Origin: Pseudomonadota bacterium | GTDB lineage: Bacteria > Myxococcota_A > UBA796 > GCA-2862545 | Direction: 5' to 3' | Length of the DNA stretch: 64,000 nt | Assembly: GCA_023954855.1 (NCBI GenBank) | Contig: JAGSGY010000024.1 | Span: forward strand, 1-64,000 | Shown here: piece after piece, positions 17,921-27,900 of the stretch | Layout: every line of letters begins with the position of its first letter | How positions within the stretch are numbered: the stretch's first letter is position 1 | Position numbers and translations under genes: made by a program | The notes under the pieces: generated by a model | What the model saw: only the letters and a program-made list of their open reading frames with translations | Told to the model about the DNA's origin: nothing | Database searches by the model: none

Positions 17921-19560
17921 TCGCAGCCTTCGTCGACGGTTCCGTCGCAGTTGTTGTCTGCGCCGTCGCAGAGCTCGACCGTCATCTGCGGCGACGCCCA
18001 GTAGTTCCCGTCGTTGCAGTCGCCATCGGTGACCGAAAAGCCATCCCCGTCGACGTCGAGCACGCCCTCATCCACTCGACCGTCGCAGTCGTCGTCGTCG
18101 CCGTTCACGACCTCATCGGCCCCGCGGTGCACGTCGATGTTGTCATCGTCGCAGTCGCCGTGACGCTCGGTGTCGCCATCGCCATCATCGTCCACGAAGT
18201 CCGAGCCCTCGTCAATGGTGCCATCACAGTCGTCGTCGACACCGCGGCTGTTCTCGGCGCACCCGGGGCAGATGGTGACGTCGTTGTCGTTGCAGTCGCC
18301 GTTGAGCTCACTCGTTCCGTCGCCGTCGTCGTCGTAGCCGTCGAAGCCCTCGTCGACTTTGTTGTCGCAGTCGTTGTCCTTGCCATCCGCGAGCTCATTG
18401 GCTCCCGGGAACACCGACGGGTCGTCGAGACAGTCACCCGCAGCCTCAGTGAATCCGTCGCCGTCGGGGTCGGAGGGTGAGGTACCGCCTTCGTCGATGG
18501 TGCCGTCGCAATTGTCGTCGATGCCGTTGTCTGGGGTCTCCGGGTGGCTGGGGTGCGCCACATCGCCGTCAAAGCTGGCGTCGAGGCCATCGGTGCAGTC
18601 ACCGGGAGTGGCCGTGCCGTGACACTGCAGAGTGCCCGCGCCGTAGTCGAAGCCCTCGCAGTAGCTGTCACCGTCGTCATCGGAGCCCGCCGTTCCCTCA
18701 TCGACGCGCGTGTCGCAGTCTTGGTCTTCGTGGTCGGCCACTTCCCTGACGTGGGGGCCGACCTGGTCGTCGCCGTCGTCGCAGTCTCCAAAGCAGTCGG
18801 CAAGCCCGTCATCATCGAAGTCGTACTTGTTGACCTCGCCGTTGCCGCAGTCGTTGGCGTAGATCGGCATCTGTGTCTGGCTATTGCCGTCGATCGCGAA
18901 GTCGACGTAGCTGGCGACTGGGCTGAGGTCGGTCACGTCGATCTGGATGGTGACGGTCGAAGACTGCCCCGCAGGCACATAGTAGGAGCCCTCCCAGGTC
19001 GTGAGCACGCCGCTGCCCGTCGTCACCCTGACATCCGTGTCGACGAGGCTCTCGTTCTCGATGCGCACAGTCGCCGTCTGGGACTGGTTCGGGTCCACCG
19101 GGCCAAAGTCGTGTCCACCGCGCGACAAGCGAATCTTCGGAGCCTCGACGCGGGAGCTCACGTACGCGCTCGCCGAGCCGCCCGCGGTCTGAAGCACCAC
19201 GCGGGTGAGGTTTGGACCCGCCGGTGCAGAGAGACTGGTGTTCACATCGATCGGGAGCGGGTTGCCTGGCGAGACCTCGTAGTCCTGGTAGTCGCCGAGA
19301 ATGCGAAACCCGTCGCCAAGCTGGCCCTCGAGCACCACTCCCGTCACAGTGACATCGCAGCTGGCCTGAAACACCAACGTGGCGTACCGGTCGGCATCCG
19401 ACGTCAACGTCCCGAGATCGACCCACTCCTGCTCGACACTCAGACAGTCATTGCTTCCGCCGTTCGCGACCGCGCGTGCAGAGTCGCGGAGATCCGGACG
19501 GATCAAGCACCCCGAGAGCACGAGACAGGTCATCCAGAAGGAGGCCGGTCTCAGCGACAC
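17917..19560 (-). CDS. Lipoprotein with Ig-like (ASH/choice-of-anchor) domain and six MopE-type Asp-rich repeats
   Basis: The 547-residue protein starts with GTG. The signal MSLRPASFWMTCLVLSGC gives Cys18 as the lipid site. Residues ~45-240 are beta-rich, with HDFGPVDPNQSQTATVRIEN marking an ASH/HYDIN-like module. Residues ~248-547 are six metal-binding repeats of the MopE kind (DDDGDG...GDCNDNDV...DDDCDGTIDEG), each with paired cysteines and Asp clusters. MopE of Methylococcus binds copper; calcium binding is also plausible for these acidic loops. The 5' end overlaps the last ten bases of the upstream transmembrane kinase gene, so the two are almost certainly on one transcript. Confidence 0.88.
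   Translation of the reverse strand: MSLRPASFWMTCLVLSGCLIRPDLRDSARAVANGGSNDCLSVEQEWVDLGTLTSDADRYATLVFQASCDVTVTGVVLEGQLGDGFRILGDYQDYEVSPGNPLPIDVNTSLSAPAGPNLTRVVLQTAGGSASAYVSSRVEAPKIRLSRGGHDFGPVDPNQSQTATVRIENESLVDTDVRVTTGSGVLTTWEGSYYVPAGQSSTVTIQIDVTDLSPVASYVDFAIDGNSQTQMPIYANDCGNGEVNKYDFDDDGLADCFGDCDDGDDQVGPHVREVADHEDQDCDTRVDEGTAGSDDDGDSYCEGFDYGAGTLQCHGTATPGDCTDGLDASFDGDVAHPSHPETPDNGIDDNCDGTIDEGGTSPSDPDGDGFTEAAGDCLDDPSVFPGANELADGKDNDCDNKVDEGFDGYDDDGDGTSELNGDCNDNDVTICPGCAENSRGVDDDCDGTIDEGSDFVDDDGDGDTERHGDCDDDNIDVHRGADEVVNGDDDDCDGRVDEGVLDVDGDGFSVTDGDCNDGNYWASPQMTVELCDGADNNCDGTVDEGCD
17921..18818 (-). repeat. Six tandem MopE-type repeats in the protein
   Basis: Each repeat of about 42-65 codons follows D-x-D-G-D-G...GDC-x-D...(D/N)-x-D-C-D-x-x-(V/I)-D-E-G. 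The copies differ considerably in sequence, unlike the near-identical tether minisatellites, and one is lengthened by an insert (near 18560-18690). Confidence 0.8.
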
Positions 19561-21326
19561 ACGAGCCCCGAGCTGTAGCAGGTGACGGTGCGGGTCTCAC
19601 CGGCGGAGACGGTGACCTTGCCCGCGGTCATGGCAGCGCCGTCACCGAAGAAGGCCTGCACCGTGTAGGTACCCGGCGCGAGCTCTCCGGCCTTGTGGCG
19701 CCCCCCACTGGAGTCGATGAACAGGGCGCCGTCTGCGTCACCAGCGAGGGTGACCAGGGCCTTGCTCATGTCTCGGGTCGATGCGGGCAGCGGCGGCGGT
19801 GCGTTGGGGGCCGGATCGATCACCGCCAAGTTTGGAGCGGGCGCCACCACTGGCGCGGGCGGAGCCGGCGCGGTGACGGTGACCACCTTCGGCTTGGGTG
19901 TGGGTCTCGGCGAAGGCGTCGGACGCGGAGTGGGCTTCGCCGCAGGCTCCGCCGCGGGCTTCGCCGCGGGCTTCGCCGCGACCGCTTCGACGGGCTCTGG
20001 CTCTGGCTCGACAGGCGCTTCTTCCGGGGTGAGCGCGTCGGCCGGCGTCGCTTCTACAGGTGCGTCAAGCGCTGGCTCGCGGACCTCTGCAGGCTCGACC
20101 TCGGTCGACCCGCCCGCCATCATGCCGCCGCCGATGGCACCGATGCCGACAAGAGCCACACCCGCAACCACGGCGAAGCTCAAGGCCACGCCAGCGGCCA
20201 GGCCCATCCACATCGAGCTTCGGCCCGGGGGAGGACTCTGGCTTGGCGCCGGAGTGACCAGCGACCCACCACCCGCGGGTGCAAGCGAGGCTCCATGGTC
20301 GTTCACGGCGCTCTGAAACTGGGAAGGCGGCTCCACGGCGGCCTGCGACCCGCCTGAGAGCGCCATCGACTCGCCCCCCATCCACGTCTCGTGTGACTGC
20401 GGCGCCTGCGCAATGGCCGGCTCATCAGGGTCTGCCGAGCCGAGGGCCGCTGCCTGATGCAGCAGCGTCCCCGTCCACGGGCCACCCGCAGCAGGGGCCT
20501 CGCCACCGCCGTCGAGCTCGGCAATCAGTGACGTACAGCTATCGAGGCGCTGATCGCGATCGGTCTCGAGGGCTCGCGCCACGGCCGAGGCTAGCCGCTC
20601 GGGAAGCTCCGGAATCTTGTCGAGAAGCGGGGTGTACTGCGAGCCAAGCACCCGATTGAAGATGCTGGGAAGGTCCGGCCCGTCGAAGGCCTGCTCTCGC
20701 GTCAGCAGCTCATAGAGAATGGCGCCGAGGCTGAAGATGTCGGCCCGCTGGTCCACATTCTTCGAGTCGCGGATCTGCTCGGGCGACATGTAGGCCGGCG
20801 TGCCCATCGTCATGCCCGAGCGCGTGCGGCCCAGCCCACCATCACTCTCGAGCACCTTGGCCAGGCCAAAGTCCGTCACCTTGGGAATCAACTTCCCTCG
20901 ACGAATCTCGATCAGCACATTGGCCGGCTTGAGATCACGATGAATCAGACCGTGCTCATGGGCGTAGTCCACGCCCGCCACAATCCCGCGAAATACAGCC
21001 TCGGCCTGCTCGACCGACAGCGGCGTCTCGCGAAGCAGATCCTCGAGCGAGGGCCCAGAGATGTACTCCATGACTAGGCCGGGCGCGCCCTGCACCGTCA
21101 CCACATCGGTCACCGACACAATGTTGGGGTGACGAAGCGACGCCTGCACTCGCCCCTCCTGCAACAGGCGCTCGCGTACCGAGGACGAGGTCATCGTCAG
21201 CACTTTCAGCGCGTGCTGTGTGCCGAGCTGGTTGTGGCGCACCTTGTACACCACGGCCATGCCGCCCTGGCCCAGTAGGCCTTCGACGGTGTAGCGCTCC
21301 ACGACAGTGCCAGGATTGAGGTCCAT
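19551..21326 (-). CDS. Transmembrane Ser/Thr protein kinase with extracytoplasmic Pro-rich linker and PEGA-like domain
   Basis: The 591-residue protein starts at MDLNPGTVVERYTVEGLLG. It has an intact Hanks kinase domain: Gly loop GQGGMA (19-24), catalytic Lys41, HRDLKPAN (129-136), DFG (152-154) and SPE (181-183). A linker is followed by one membrane segment (~388-415, GLAAGVALSFAVVAGVALVG), then a Pro/Ala/Glu/Lys-rich stretch and a C-terminal PEGA-like beta domain (GALFIDSSGGRHKAGELAPG). The layout is that of a sensor kinase with the tail outside the inner membrane. The 3' end overlaps the MopE-repeat lipoprotein gene by ten bases, suggesting that the lipoprotein is a partner or target. The divergent SDR gene starts 80 bases away. 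Confidence 0.93.
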   Translation of the reverse strand: MDLNPGTVVERYTVEGLLGQGGMAVVYKVRHNQLGTQHALKVLTMTSSSVRERLLQEGRVQASLRHPNIVSVTDVVTVQGAPGLVMEYISGPSLEDLLRETPLSVEQAEAVFRGIVAGVDYAHEHGLIHRDLKPANVLIEIRRGKLIPKVTDFGLAKVLESDGGLGRTRSGMTMGTPAYMSPEQIRDSKNVDQRADIFSLGAILYELLTREQAFDGPDLPSIFNRVLGSQYTPLLDKIPELPERLASAVARALETDRDQRLDSCTSLIAELDGGGEAPAAGGPWTGTLLHQAAALGSADPDEPAIAQAPQSHETWMGGESMALSGGSQAAVEPPSQFQSAVNDHGASLAPAGGGSLVTPAPSQSPPPGRSSMWMGLAAGVALSFAVVAGVALVGIGAIGGGMMAGGSTEVEPAEVREPALDAPVEATPADALTPEEAPVEPEPEPVEAVAAKPAAKPAAEPAAKPTPRPTPSPRPTPKPKVVTVTAPAPPAPVVAPAPNLAVIDPAPNAPPPLPASTRDMSKALVTLAGDADGALFIDSSGGRHKAGELAPGTYTVQAFFGDGAAMTAGKVTVSAGETRTVTCYSSGLVCR

Positions 21327-21406
21327 CGACGCGAGTTTAGCCCGACGAACAGCCGATGCATGCGCGGGCCGGCAGCTGTGCGACAATGGAGGCCGCGGAG
21401 ACAGTA

Positions 21407-22216
21407 ATGGCCCGGATCGACCTCAACGCAAAGACCGTTCTGATCACGGGAGCCGCCGGGGGCATCGGGAGCGCACTTGCACGAGCCTTTGCCGCTCGTG
21501 GGGCCCATCTTGCGCTCGCGGACCGCGACGAGGACGGTCTGACCAAGCTCGCAGACGCCCTCGATGCCGAAGTGAGCACCCACGTCATCGACCTCACCGA
21601 GCGCGACGCCATCGGCCCCCTCATCGACGACGCACTCGCACACCACGGCCGTCTCGACGTGGTGGTCTGCAATGCCGGTTGGACAGTCCACGGCCCGTTC
21701 TCGGAGATGACCCTCGACCAGATCGATGGCGTGCTGGAGGTCGACCTTCGGAGCGTGCTGCACCTGGTTCATCACGCGCTCCCGCACTTCGAAACCGGCA
21801 GCCACATCGTTCTGGTCAGCAGTATGGCGGGCTTTCGCGCCTTTCCGTATCAGACGACGTACAGCGCCGCGAAGCACGGAGTGGCTGGCTACGGAGACGC
21901 GCTACGGCTCGAGCTCGCGAGCAAAGACATCGGCGTCACCACGCTCATGCCAGGCGCCATCGCGACGGCCTTTCTCTCGAACGGAGGCTCCCTCGACTCT
22001 GAGAGCACGGACCAGATGGCCACGTTGATGCAGCGCTGGGGCACCCCTCCCGAAGCCGTGGCGGCCGCCGCGCTGCGAGGCATCGACCGCAACCGCGGAC
22101 GCATGCGCGTCGGATGGGATGCCCACATGACCGCGCTGACCGGATGGCTCATGCCTCCCCTACTCCCAGCCGTTCTCGCCTGGGCGACCCGCCGGCAGCT
22201 GCTGGGTCGCTCATGA
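21407..22216 (+). CDS. Short-chain dehydrogenase/reductase
   Basis: The start at 21407 has GGAG six bases upstream; an upstream in-frame ATG at 21386 is less likely. The 269-residue protein has the classical SDR set: TGAAGGIG (14-21) for NAD(P) binding, NAG (89-91), Ser138/139, and YSAAK with Tyr152 and Lys156. ADRDED after strand two, with Asp at the cofactor-selecting position, favours NAD(H). The C-terminus is hydrophobic (LTGWLMPPLLPAVLAW), suggesting membrane or lipid-substrate association. Its stop overlaps the start of the OYE-family gene (ATGA), indicating a two-enzyme redox operon. Confidence 0.92.
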   Translation: MARIDLNAKTVLITGAAGGIGSALARAFAARGAHLALADRDEDGLTKLADALDAEVSTHVIDLTERDAIGPLIDDALAHHGRLDVVVCNAGWTVHGPFSEMTLDQIDGVLEVDLRSVLHLVHHALPHFETGSHIVLVSSMAGFRAFPYQTTYSAAKHGVAGYGDALRLELASKDIGVTTLMPGAIATAFLSNGGSLDSESTDQMATLMQRWGTPPEAVAAAALRGIDRNRGRMRVGWDAHMTALTGWLMPPLLPAVLAWATRRQLLGRS

Positions 22217-23373
22217 TTCCCGCACTCGAGCCCGGTCAGATCGGGCCCCTCACCCTTCGAAACCGGGTCATCAAGACGGCGACCTTCGAGGGCATGACGC
22301 CGACCGGCCGAGTGACCGACGCATTGATCGAGCACCACGCCGCGATGGCCCGAAACGGGGTCGCGCTCACCACGGTGGCCTACGGGGCCGTCGAAGACGC
22401 CGGCCGCACCTTCACCAAGCAGCTGCTCGTCGACGAAGCCTCAGTCGAGGGCCTGCGAAAGCTCGCAGACGCCGTGCATGCCGAGGGCGGTGCCGCCTGC
22501 CTCCAGCTGGCGCACTGCGGAGGTTTCACCAAGCACAGCGCCGATCCACGCGGGCCGTCTGGAGGATGGAACGCCTATGGCACCGCGAGCGGGCGTCCGA
22601 TCATCCGCGCCATGACCGAGGCCCACATGGACCGCGTGACGGCCGCCTTCGCGCGCGCCGCTAGCATCGCCGCCGAGGCCGGATTCGATGCCGTCGAAGT
22701 GCACGTGGGCCACGGCTACCTGCTCTCCCAGTTTCTCTCACCGGCCATGAACACCCGCACCGACGCCTATGGCGGCTCGCTCGAGAACCGACTGCGCTTC
22801 CCACTTCGGTGCACCCAAGCGGTGGTGGATCAGGTGGGGGACCGCCTCGCCGTCCTCGCCAAGATGAACCTCGAAGATGGCATTGTCGGCGGTCTGAGCA
22901 GCGACGAGGCGCCGCAGATCGCGCGAGCCCTCGAACAGGCGGGCGTGCATGCCCTCATCACCAGCGGCGGACTGGTTCAGCGCTCCGCCTTCTTCCTGAT
23001 GCGCGGCACCGTGCCCCTCGCCGAGATGGCTGCAGCCGAAGAGGGTTGGCTCCAGTTCTTTGCTCTGCGCGTGTTCGGGAGCTTCTTGGTCAAGCCCTTT
23101 TCGTGGACGCCCGGTTTCTTCATCGCGCCGGGCCAACCGGTCGTGGATGCCGTGCAGATCCCCGTGGTTGCGCTCGGAGGACTCGACTCGGCCGACACGC
23201 TGAACAAGGCGTTTGACGCCGGCTATCGGTTCACGGCCATGGGTCGCACACTACTCGCCGACCCCGACTTCATCGCCCGCCTTACTCGGGGCGAGAAGCC
23301 GGTGAGCCGCTGTAACCACTGCAACCTGTGCGTCGCCCAGATGGACAGCGGTGTGCGCTGCGCACTGCCGTAG
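22213..23373 (+). CDS. NADH:flavin oxidoreductase, Old Yellow Enzyme family
   Basis: The 386-residue protein starts at the ATG overlapping the SDR stop. Family marks are LTLRNRVIKTATFEGMTP at the start, the substrate-facing EVHVGHGYLLSQFLSP and the diagnostic NTRTDAYGGSLENRLRF. Next come VALGGLDSADTLNKAF and a phosphate-binding FTAMGRTLLADPDF. The end, SRCNHCNLCVAQM, has three cysteines of a CxxC pattern but no long iron-sulfur reductase domain follows, so it is the short FMN enzyme type. Such enzymes reduce activated C=C bonds. The expected HGAH is HVGHG here, a slightly unusual active-site neighbourhood. Confidence 0.92.
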   Translation: MIPALEPGQIGPLTLRNRVIKTATFEGMTPTGRVTDALIEHHAAMARNGVALTTVAYGAVEDAGRTFTKQLLVDEASVEGLRKLADAVHAEGGAACLQLAHCGGFTKHSADPRGPSGGWNAYGTASGRPIIRAMTEAHMDRVTAAFARAASIAAEAGFDAVEVHVGHGYLLSQFLSPAMNTRTDAYGGSLENRLRFPLRCTQAVVDQVGDRLAVLAKMNLEDGIVGGLSSDEAPQIARALEQAGVHALITSGGLVQRSAFFLMRGTVPLAEMAAAEEGWLQFFALRVFGSFLVKPFSWTPGFFIAPGQPVVDAVQIPVVALGGLDSADTLNKAFDAGYRFTAMGRTLLADPDFIARLTRGEKPVSRCNHCNLCVAQMDSGVRCALP

Positions 23374-23409
23374 AAAACCAGAGCCGAGGTTCTCCGCTAC
23401 AATTGGGGG

Positions 23410-24936
23410 GTGCGCTCCTCACTCACCATCGCCGTGCTCGCCCTGGCCTGTACCGCCGCCGAGCCTACGCCCGAGGCTGGGCCGACCCTGTTCTTCGAGG
23501 ACGTGACCGAGGCCGCCGGCATCAACTTCACGCACGCCGCCCCGGTCGGCGCCCTGCCATACGGAACGGGAGCAGCCTGGCTCGACTGCGACGACGACGG
23601 CGACCAGGACTTGTGGCTGACGCAGCGCCAAGGCCCTTCTGCACTCTACGAAAACAACGGCGGCGTGTTCACCAACATCGCGGCGTCCGCGGGCATCGCC
23701 GATGAGGACGCCGACCGAGCGGGCGTCTCAGTCGCCGACTACGACAACGACGGCGTGCTGGACGCCTTTGTCGCCCGCAACGGACAGAGCATTCTGTACC
23801 GCGGCCTCGGCGGATGCCTCTTTGAGGAAGTCGTCGATGCAGGGGTGGCAGGAGACGGCGCGACCCAGTCCGGCTCGTGGGGTGACTTCGATGGAGACGG
23901 ATGGCTGGACCTCGCCACCGTCGATCACACCTCGGTCGAGCTGCCCGCACCCGAAGCCGAGCCGGCCCGTCAGCTCCGCCTATTCGTCAACAACCAGGAC
24001 GGAAGCTTCACCGCAAGCGACGCCCTGCCCACCGAGTCCCCTCCAGGGAGTGGCTTCGCGGCCACGTGGATCGATGTCGACGACGACGGCGACCAAGATC
24101 TTTACACCGTAAACGACGCCTTTCCCGGCCTACCAGGCAATCGTTACTACGAGAACGACGACGGCGTATTCACCGAGCGCTCCGCCGCCGTCGGCCTCGA
24201 CGTCGAGCAGAGTGGCATGGGCTTGGCTGTCGGCGATGTCGACAACGATGGGCGCATGGACCTGGCGGTCTCGAACATCGGTCGCCTTGCCCTGCGCATG
24301 CAGCAGAGCTCTGGCGAGTTCCTCGAACAGGCCGCCGACCTAGGCGCAGGTCGCGATCGCTACGAAGACGACAGCTTCACCACCTGGGGCATTGCCTTCG
24401 CCGACTTCGACAACGACGGCTGGCAAGACCTGTTCGCCGCGGGCGGCGGACTCACCGGCTATTCGCGCTACGACCTGCAGCACAACGGCATCTGGCACAA
24501 CACCGGCGGCCGCTTCGAAGAGTCGATCGAGGGCAGCGGCGGCGAGATGGAGGACGGCTCTGGACGCAGCCTCGCCATTGCCGATGCAAACCAGGACGGC
24601 AGCCTCGACGTCTGGATTACGAACTACGCCGGTCAGGGCCGCCTGCTCCAGAGCCGCCCTACCGACGCGCACTGGCTCGCGATCGAGCTCGAAGGGGTGC
24701 AGTCCAACCGCAGCGGCATCGGCGCCAAGCTCACCCTCACCACCGACGATGGCGCCCAGACGCGATGGGTCCACAGCGGCTCAAGCCTGGGCTCGTCCCA
24801 CGACATCGCCGCCCACTTCGGCATGGCCGATCAGACAAGCGGTGAGCTCGAGATCTTCTGGCCCAGCGGGGTCACTCAGACGCTGAGCGTGGACGCCGAC
24901 CAGCGCCTACACATCGTCGAAGCCGCAGATCGCTAG
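23410..24936 (+). CDS. Lipoprotein with FG-GAP/VCBS beta-propeller and ASPIC/UnbV domain
   Basis: The start is GTG at 23410 with only a G-rich stretch upstream. The product begins MRSSLTIAVLALAC (Cys14). Residues ~30-400 contain repeated calcium-type loops of an integrin-like propeller (DCDDDGDQDLWL, DYDNDGVLDAFV, DFDGDGWLDLA, DVDDDGDQDLY, DVDNDGRMDLA, DFDNDGWQDLF). The C-terminal ~80 residues match ASPIC/UnbV (SNRSGIGAKLTL, then WVHSGSSLGSSHD and LEIFWPSGVTQTL). The role is probably extracellular binding. The gene follows the OYE gene by 36 bases. Its TAG interlocks with the stop of the convergent large kinase gene (ctag). Confidence 0.93.
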   Translation: MRSSLTIAVLALACTAAEPTPEAGPTLFFEDVTEAAGINFTHAAPVGALPYGTGAAWLDCDDDGDQDLWLTQRQGPSALYENNGGVFTNIAASAGIADEDADRAGVSVADYDNDGVLDAFVARNGQSILYRGLGGCLFEEVVDAGVAGDGATQSGSWGDFDGDGWLDLATVDHTSVELPAPEAEPARQLRLFVNNQDGSFTASDALPTESPPGSGFAATWIDVDDDGDQDLYTVNDAFPGLPGNRYYENDDGVFTERSAAVGLDVEQSGMGLAVGDVDNDGRMDLAVSNIGRLALRMQQSSGEFLEQAADLGAGRDRYEDDSFTTWGIAFADFDNDGWQDLFAAGGGLTGYSRYDLQHNGIWHNTGGRFEESIEGSGGEMEDGSGRSLAIADANQDGSLDVWITNYAGQGRLLQSRPTDAHWLAIELEGVQSNRSGIGAKLTLTTDDGAQTRWVHSGSSLGSSHDIAAHFGMADQTSGELEIFWPSGVTQTLSVDADQRLHIVEAADR

Positions 24937-27900
24937 CTCGCATCGCCGCACATCCAGGCCGCTCTGAGGCGCTCTGCGTGCCCATGAAGCTCGGCCGCGA
25001 GCTCCGTCCGTCCAACCTGATCGCAGGAATGAGCCGCGTGCCGGCAGTGCCAGGCCATGTCCGCCAGATGGTGGCCACCGATGGCCTCGCCCTCGAGCAC
25101 CAAGGCCAGCAGCTCACGTACCTTCGACTCCTCGGCCGTCGAGGCCACCAGCAACAAGCGCGTGCTCTGGGCTGTCTCGTCGTCGCCGGGAGAGCGCATC
25201 ATCGCCAGCTCGTACTCGCGCCTTGCGAGCTCACGATGCCCGCGGGCCCAGGCGAGACCGGCCAGGGTCAGGGCATATGCGCGACGCCGGTTTGAAGGGG
25301 CTGCGGAGACACTACGGAGCGCGAGTGGCCACGCCGCCTCGAGGTCTCCGGCCCACCGGTACGCGTTGCAGGCGAGGTAGGCGCAGACGCGCGCGTCGAT
25401 CGCATGTCCGGCCCTTCCGAAGCTCTCGTAGGCTCTGGCGTAGCCCTCTGCACCGGCGAGAGCGTCCCGATCGAGCAGGGCCAGACTCGCCCTTCCCCGA
25501 GCTGCCATCGCGGCCCCGAGAGCCGTTCCGCATCGCGCCCAGGCGGCACAAGACTCGCGCAACACACCCAATGCTTCGGTGCCACGCCCCAAGAATCGCA
25601 GGGCAAACGACAGGTTCCACAGCGCCTTGGCCTCGAGTTCGCCGTCTCCTAGCTCTCGAGCCAAGTCCAGGGCCTGCAAGTTGAGCGCCTCGGACTCGGC
25701 GTACGCATCGAGCATGCCGCGCGCGCGAGCCAGCAGAATGAGCAGACGCACGCGAACCGATCCCTGCGAGCGATCGAGCACCCCCCGCACCACGCGCTGA
25801 ACATCCTCCCGGCGCGCCAGCGCCTCGTAGACCTCAGCAGAGACCAAGGCCCCGTCCACCCGGCGAGGGTCGTCGGCGCCCAGTTCGAGCTCCTCGACGC
25901 AACGCTCCCACTGCTCGGCGGCGGCGAGCGCTAGCTGGACATCTCCGCGCAGCAGGCAGTGGCTTGCCTCGCTCAGGAGATCCGCCAGGGCACGCTCTGG
26001 CAAACCCGCAAGCAGCAGGTGCTGAGCGCGCCGACCGGGCTCGTCAGCTGGCACGACCGCCGCAATCGCCGCGTGGTGTCCCTCGAGTCGCCCACCTCGT
26101 CGAGCCGTCGACAGCAAGCGCTCGCGGGCCTCGGGCGCAAACCGCCACAGGCCGTCATCTTCCATGGAGCCAAGTCCCGCGGTAGCGGCTCGCAGCGGCA
26201 GCTCTGGGTCGGTGTAGTGCGCGACGCGCCAGAACTCCTCTGTGGCCACGACGAGTCCCAGGACGGCTCCTCGCTCAAGTGCAGCGAGGTCCGCGGGAGC
26301 CTGAACCGCAGACTGAACCCGCTCCTCCCACAACTCGGCCTGGTCCCGCGGCAGACCGAGTTCTACCGACTCGAGACGCGTGAGTCCAGAGGGCCCTTGA
26401 ACGAGGGCCGAGACCTTGATCATGTTGGCGACGACCGCCAGTGCGTACCCCGGCAACCCGCCCGTGTGGTGGGCGACTTGTGAGGCCAGTACGGGATCGA
26501 GCCGCGCCGCACGCTCGAGAAGTACGCGGACCGTGTCGACCGGAAGCCGTCCAAGACTCACTTCCACATCGACCGCAGTCGAGGCGCGAACGAACATCGC
26601 GAGGACCGGTCCCTTGAGCGTCTCCCAGATCGGGGCCAGGCGCTCTGCCGCACGGGCGTCCTCGATCGCGACCACCACCGGCCCACGAATCGCCTCGCTC
26701 TGAATCAGCTGCCGCCAGGCCTCCACCGCATCGACGGTCCGTTCTACAGCCGAGATGCAGGTCGCCGCAATCGGGTCGTCCCACGCAAGGCCAAGCCACC
26801 GACAGATCCGAGCATGCGCGTCGTCCGCGTCGCCGGCGATCCCAGCACCGGCAATCAGCGCCATGCGCAGCGGGTCTTCATGAGGCTGTCCGGAGGCCAC
26901 GCGCAGAACCCGACACGCGCCCTCCTCGTGAACCCGCTCGACAAGCCAACGACCGAGCGCCAGCGCCCCCACGCCCCGATGTCCCCGGATGCCGACGCGC
27001 ACGACCGTGGCGCCCTCGACGGCCTTGAGCAGCGCCTCCCAGAGAACATCCTGCTCGACCTCACGTCCGGCGATCGGTGCCCGCGCCGCACCCCAGAACG
27101 CCGTGCCCGGAGGCGGCACGGGCGGAAGCGGCTCCCGGCGCCGTCCAGTGGCGGGAAGCCGCAGCTGCGGAACTGCCAGCGCCTCCATGACGTCCGCCAC
27201 TTCGGCCGCTGGTGCCGCGTCGAGCTCGTCGAGGAACAAGGTGGCCTCTGCGGATGCCTCGAACGCAGATGCGGTGGCATCGACCAACGGTCCAAGATCG
27301 GCCAAGGCCGCCCGGGCGTGTGCCGCCGTCGGAAACCGCTCCGCGGGGTCCTTCGCCAACGCCCGAAGTAGCCAGGCCTCGAGGCGCTTTGGCGCCGCGA
27401 TCCGCGGCGCGATCTCGGGACGGGCCGACAGATGCGCAAGACGCTGCCCCGAGCTGTCCCCCGAGAATGGCGCGGCGCCGCGCACCAGCGCCGCGACAAG
27501 ACATCCGAGCGCGTAGATGTCGGTCGGGGGCCCAAAGAGCGCGCTATCCGCCCGCCACTGCTCCGGAGCCATGTACGCCGGCGTGCCTTGAAGGCGTCGC
27601 TCGGCAGGCAAGCCAAAAGTGGCGAGCCCAAAGTCGGCGAGTTTCACCTGAAAGCCCGTCGCGACCCGATGCACCAGCACGTTGTCGGGCTTGAGATCGA
27701 GGTGGAGCACGCCGCGTGCATGGGCATGGGCGAGCGCCCCGAGAATCGCCTCGACGATCTGCTTCACCTCGTGCCACGGAAGGACGCCGCAGAAAGGTGT
27801 GAGCGGCCCGCCAGCCGCGCGCTCCATCGCCAGCCACGGAAGCCCCTCTCCCACCGACCACGGACCGGAGAGGGCGGTCCCCGCGTCGATCAAGCGCACA

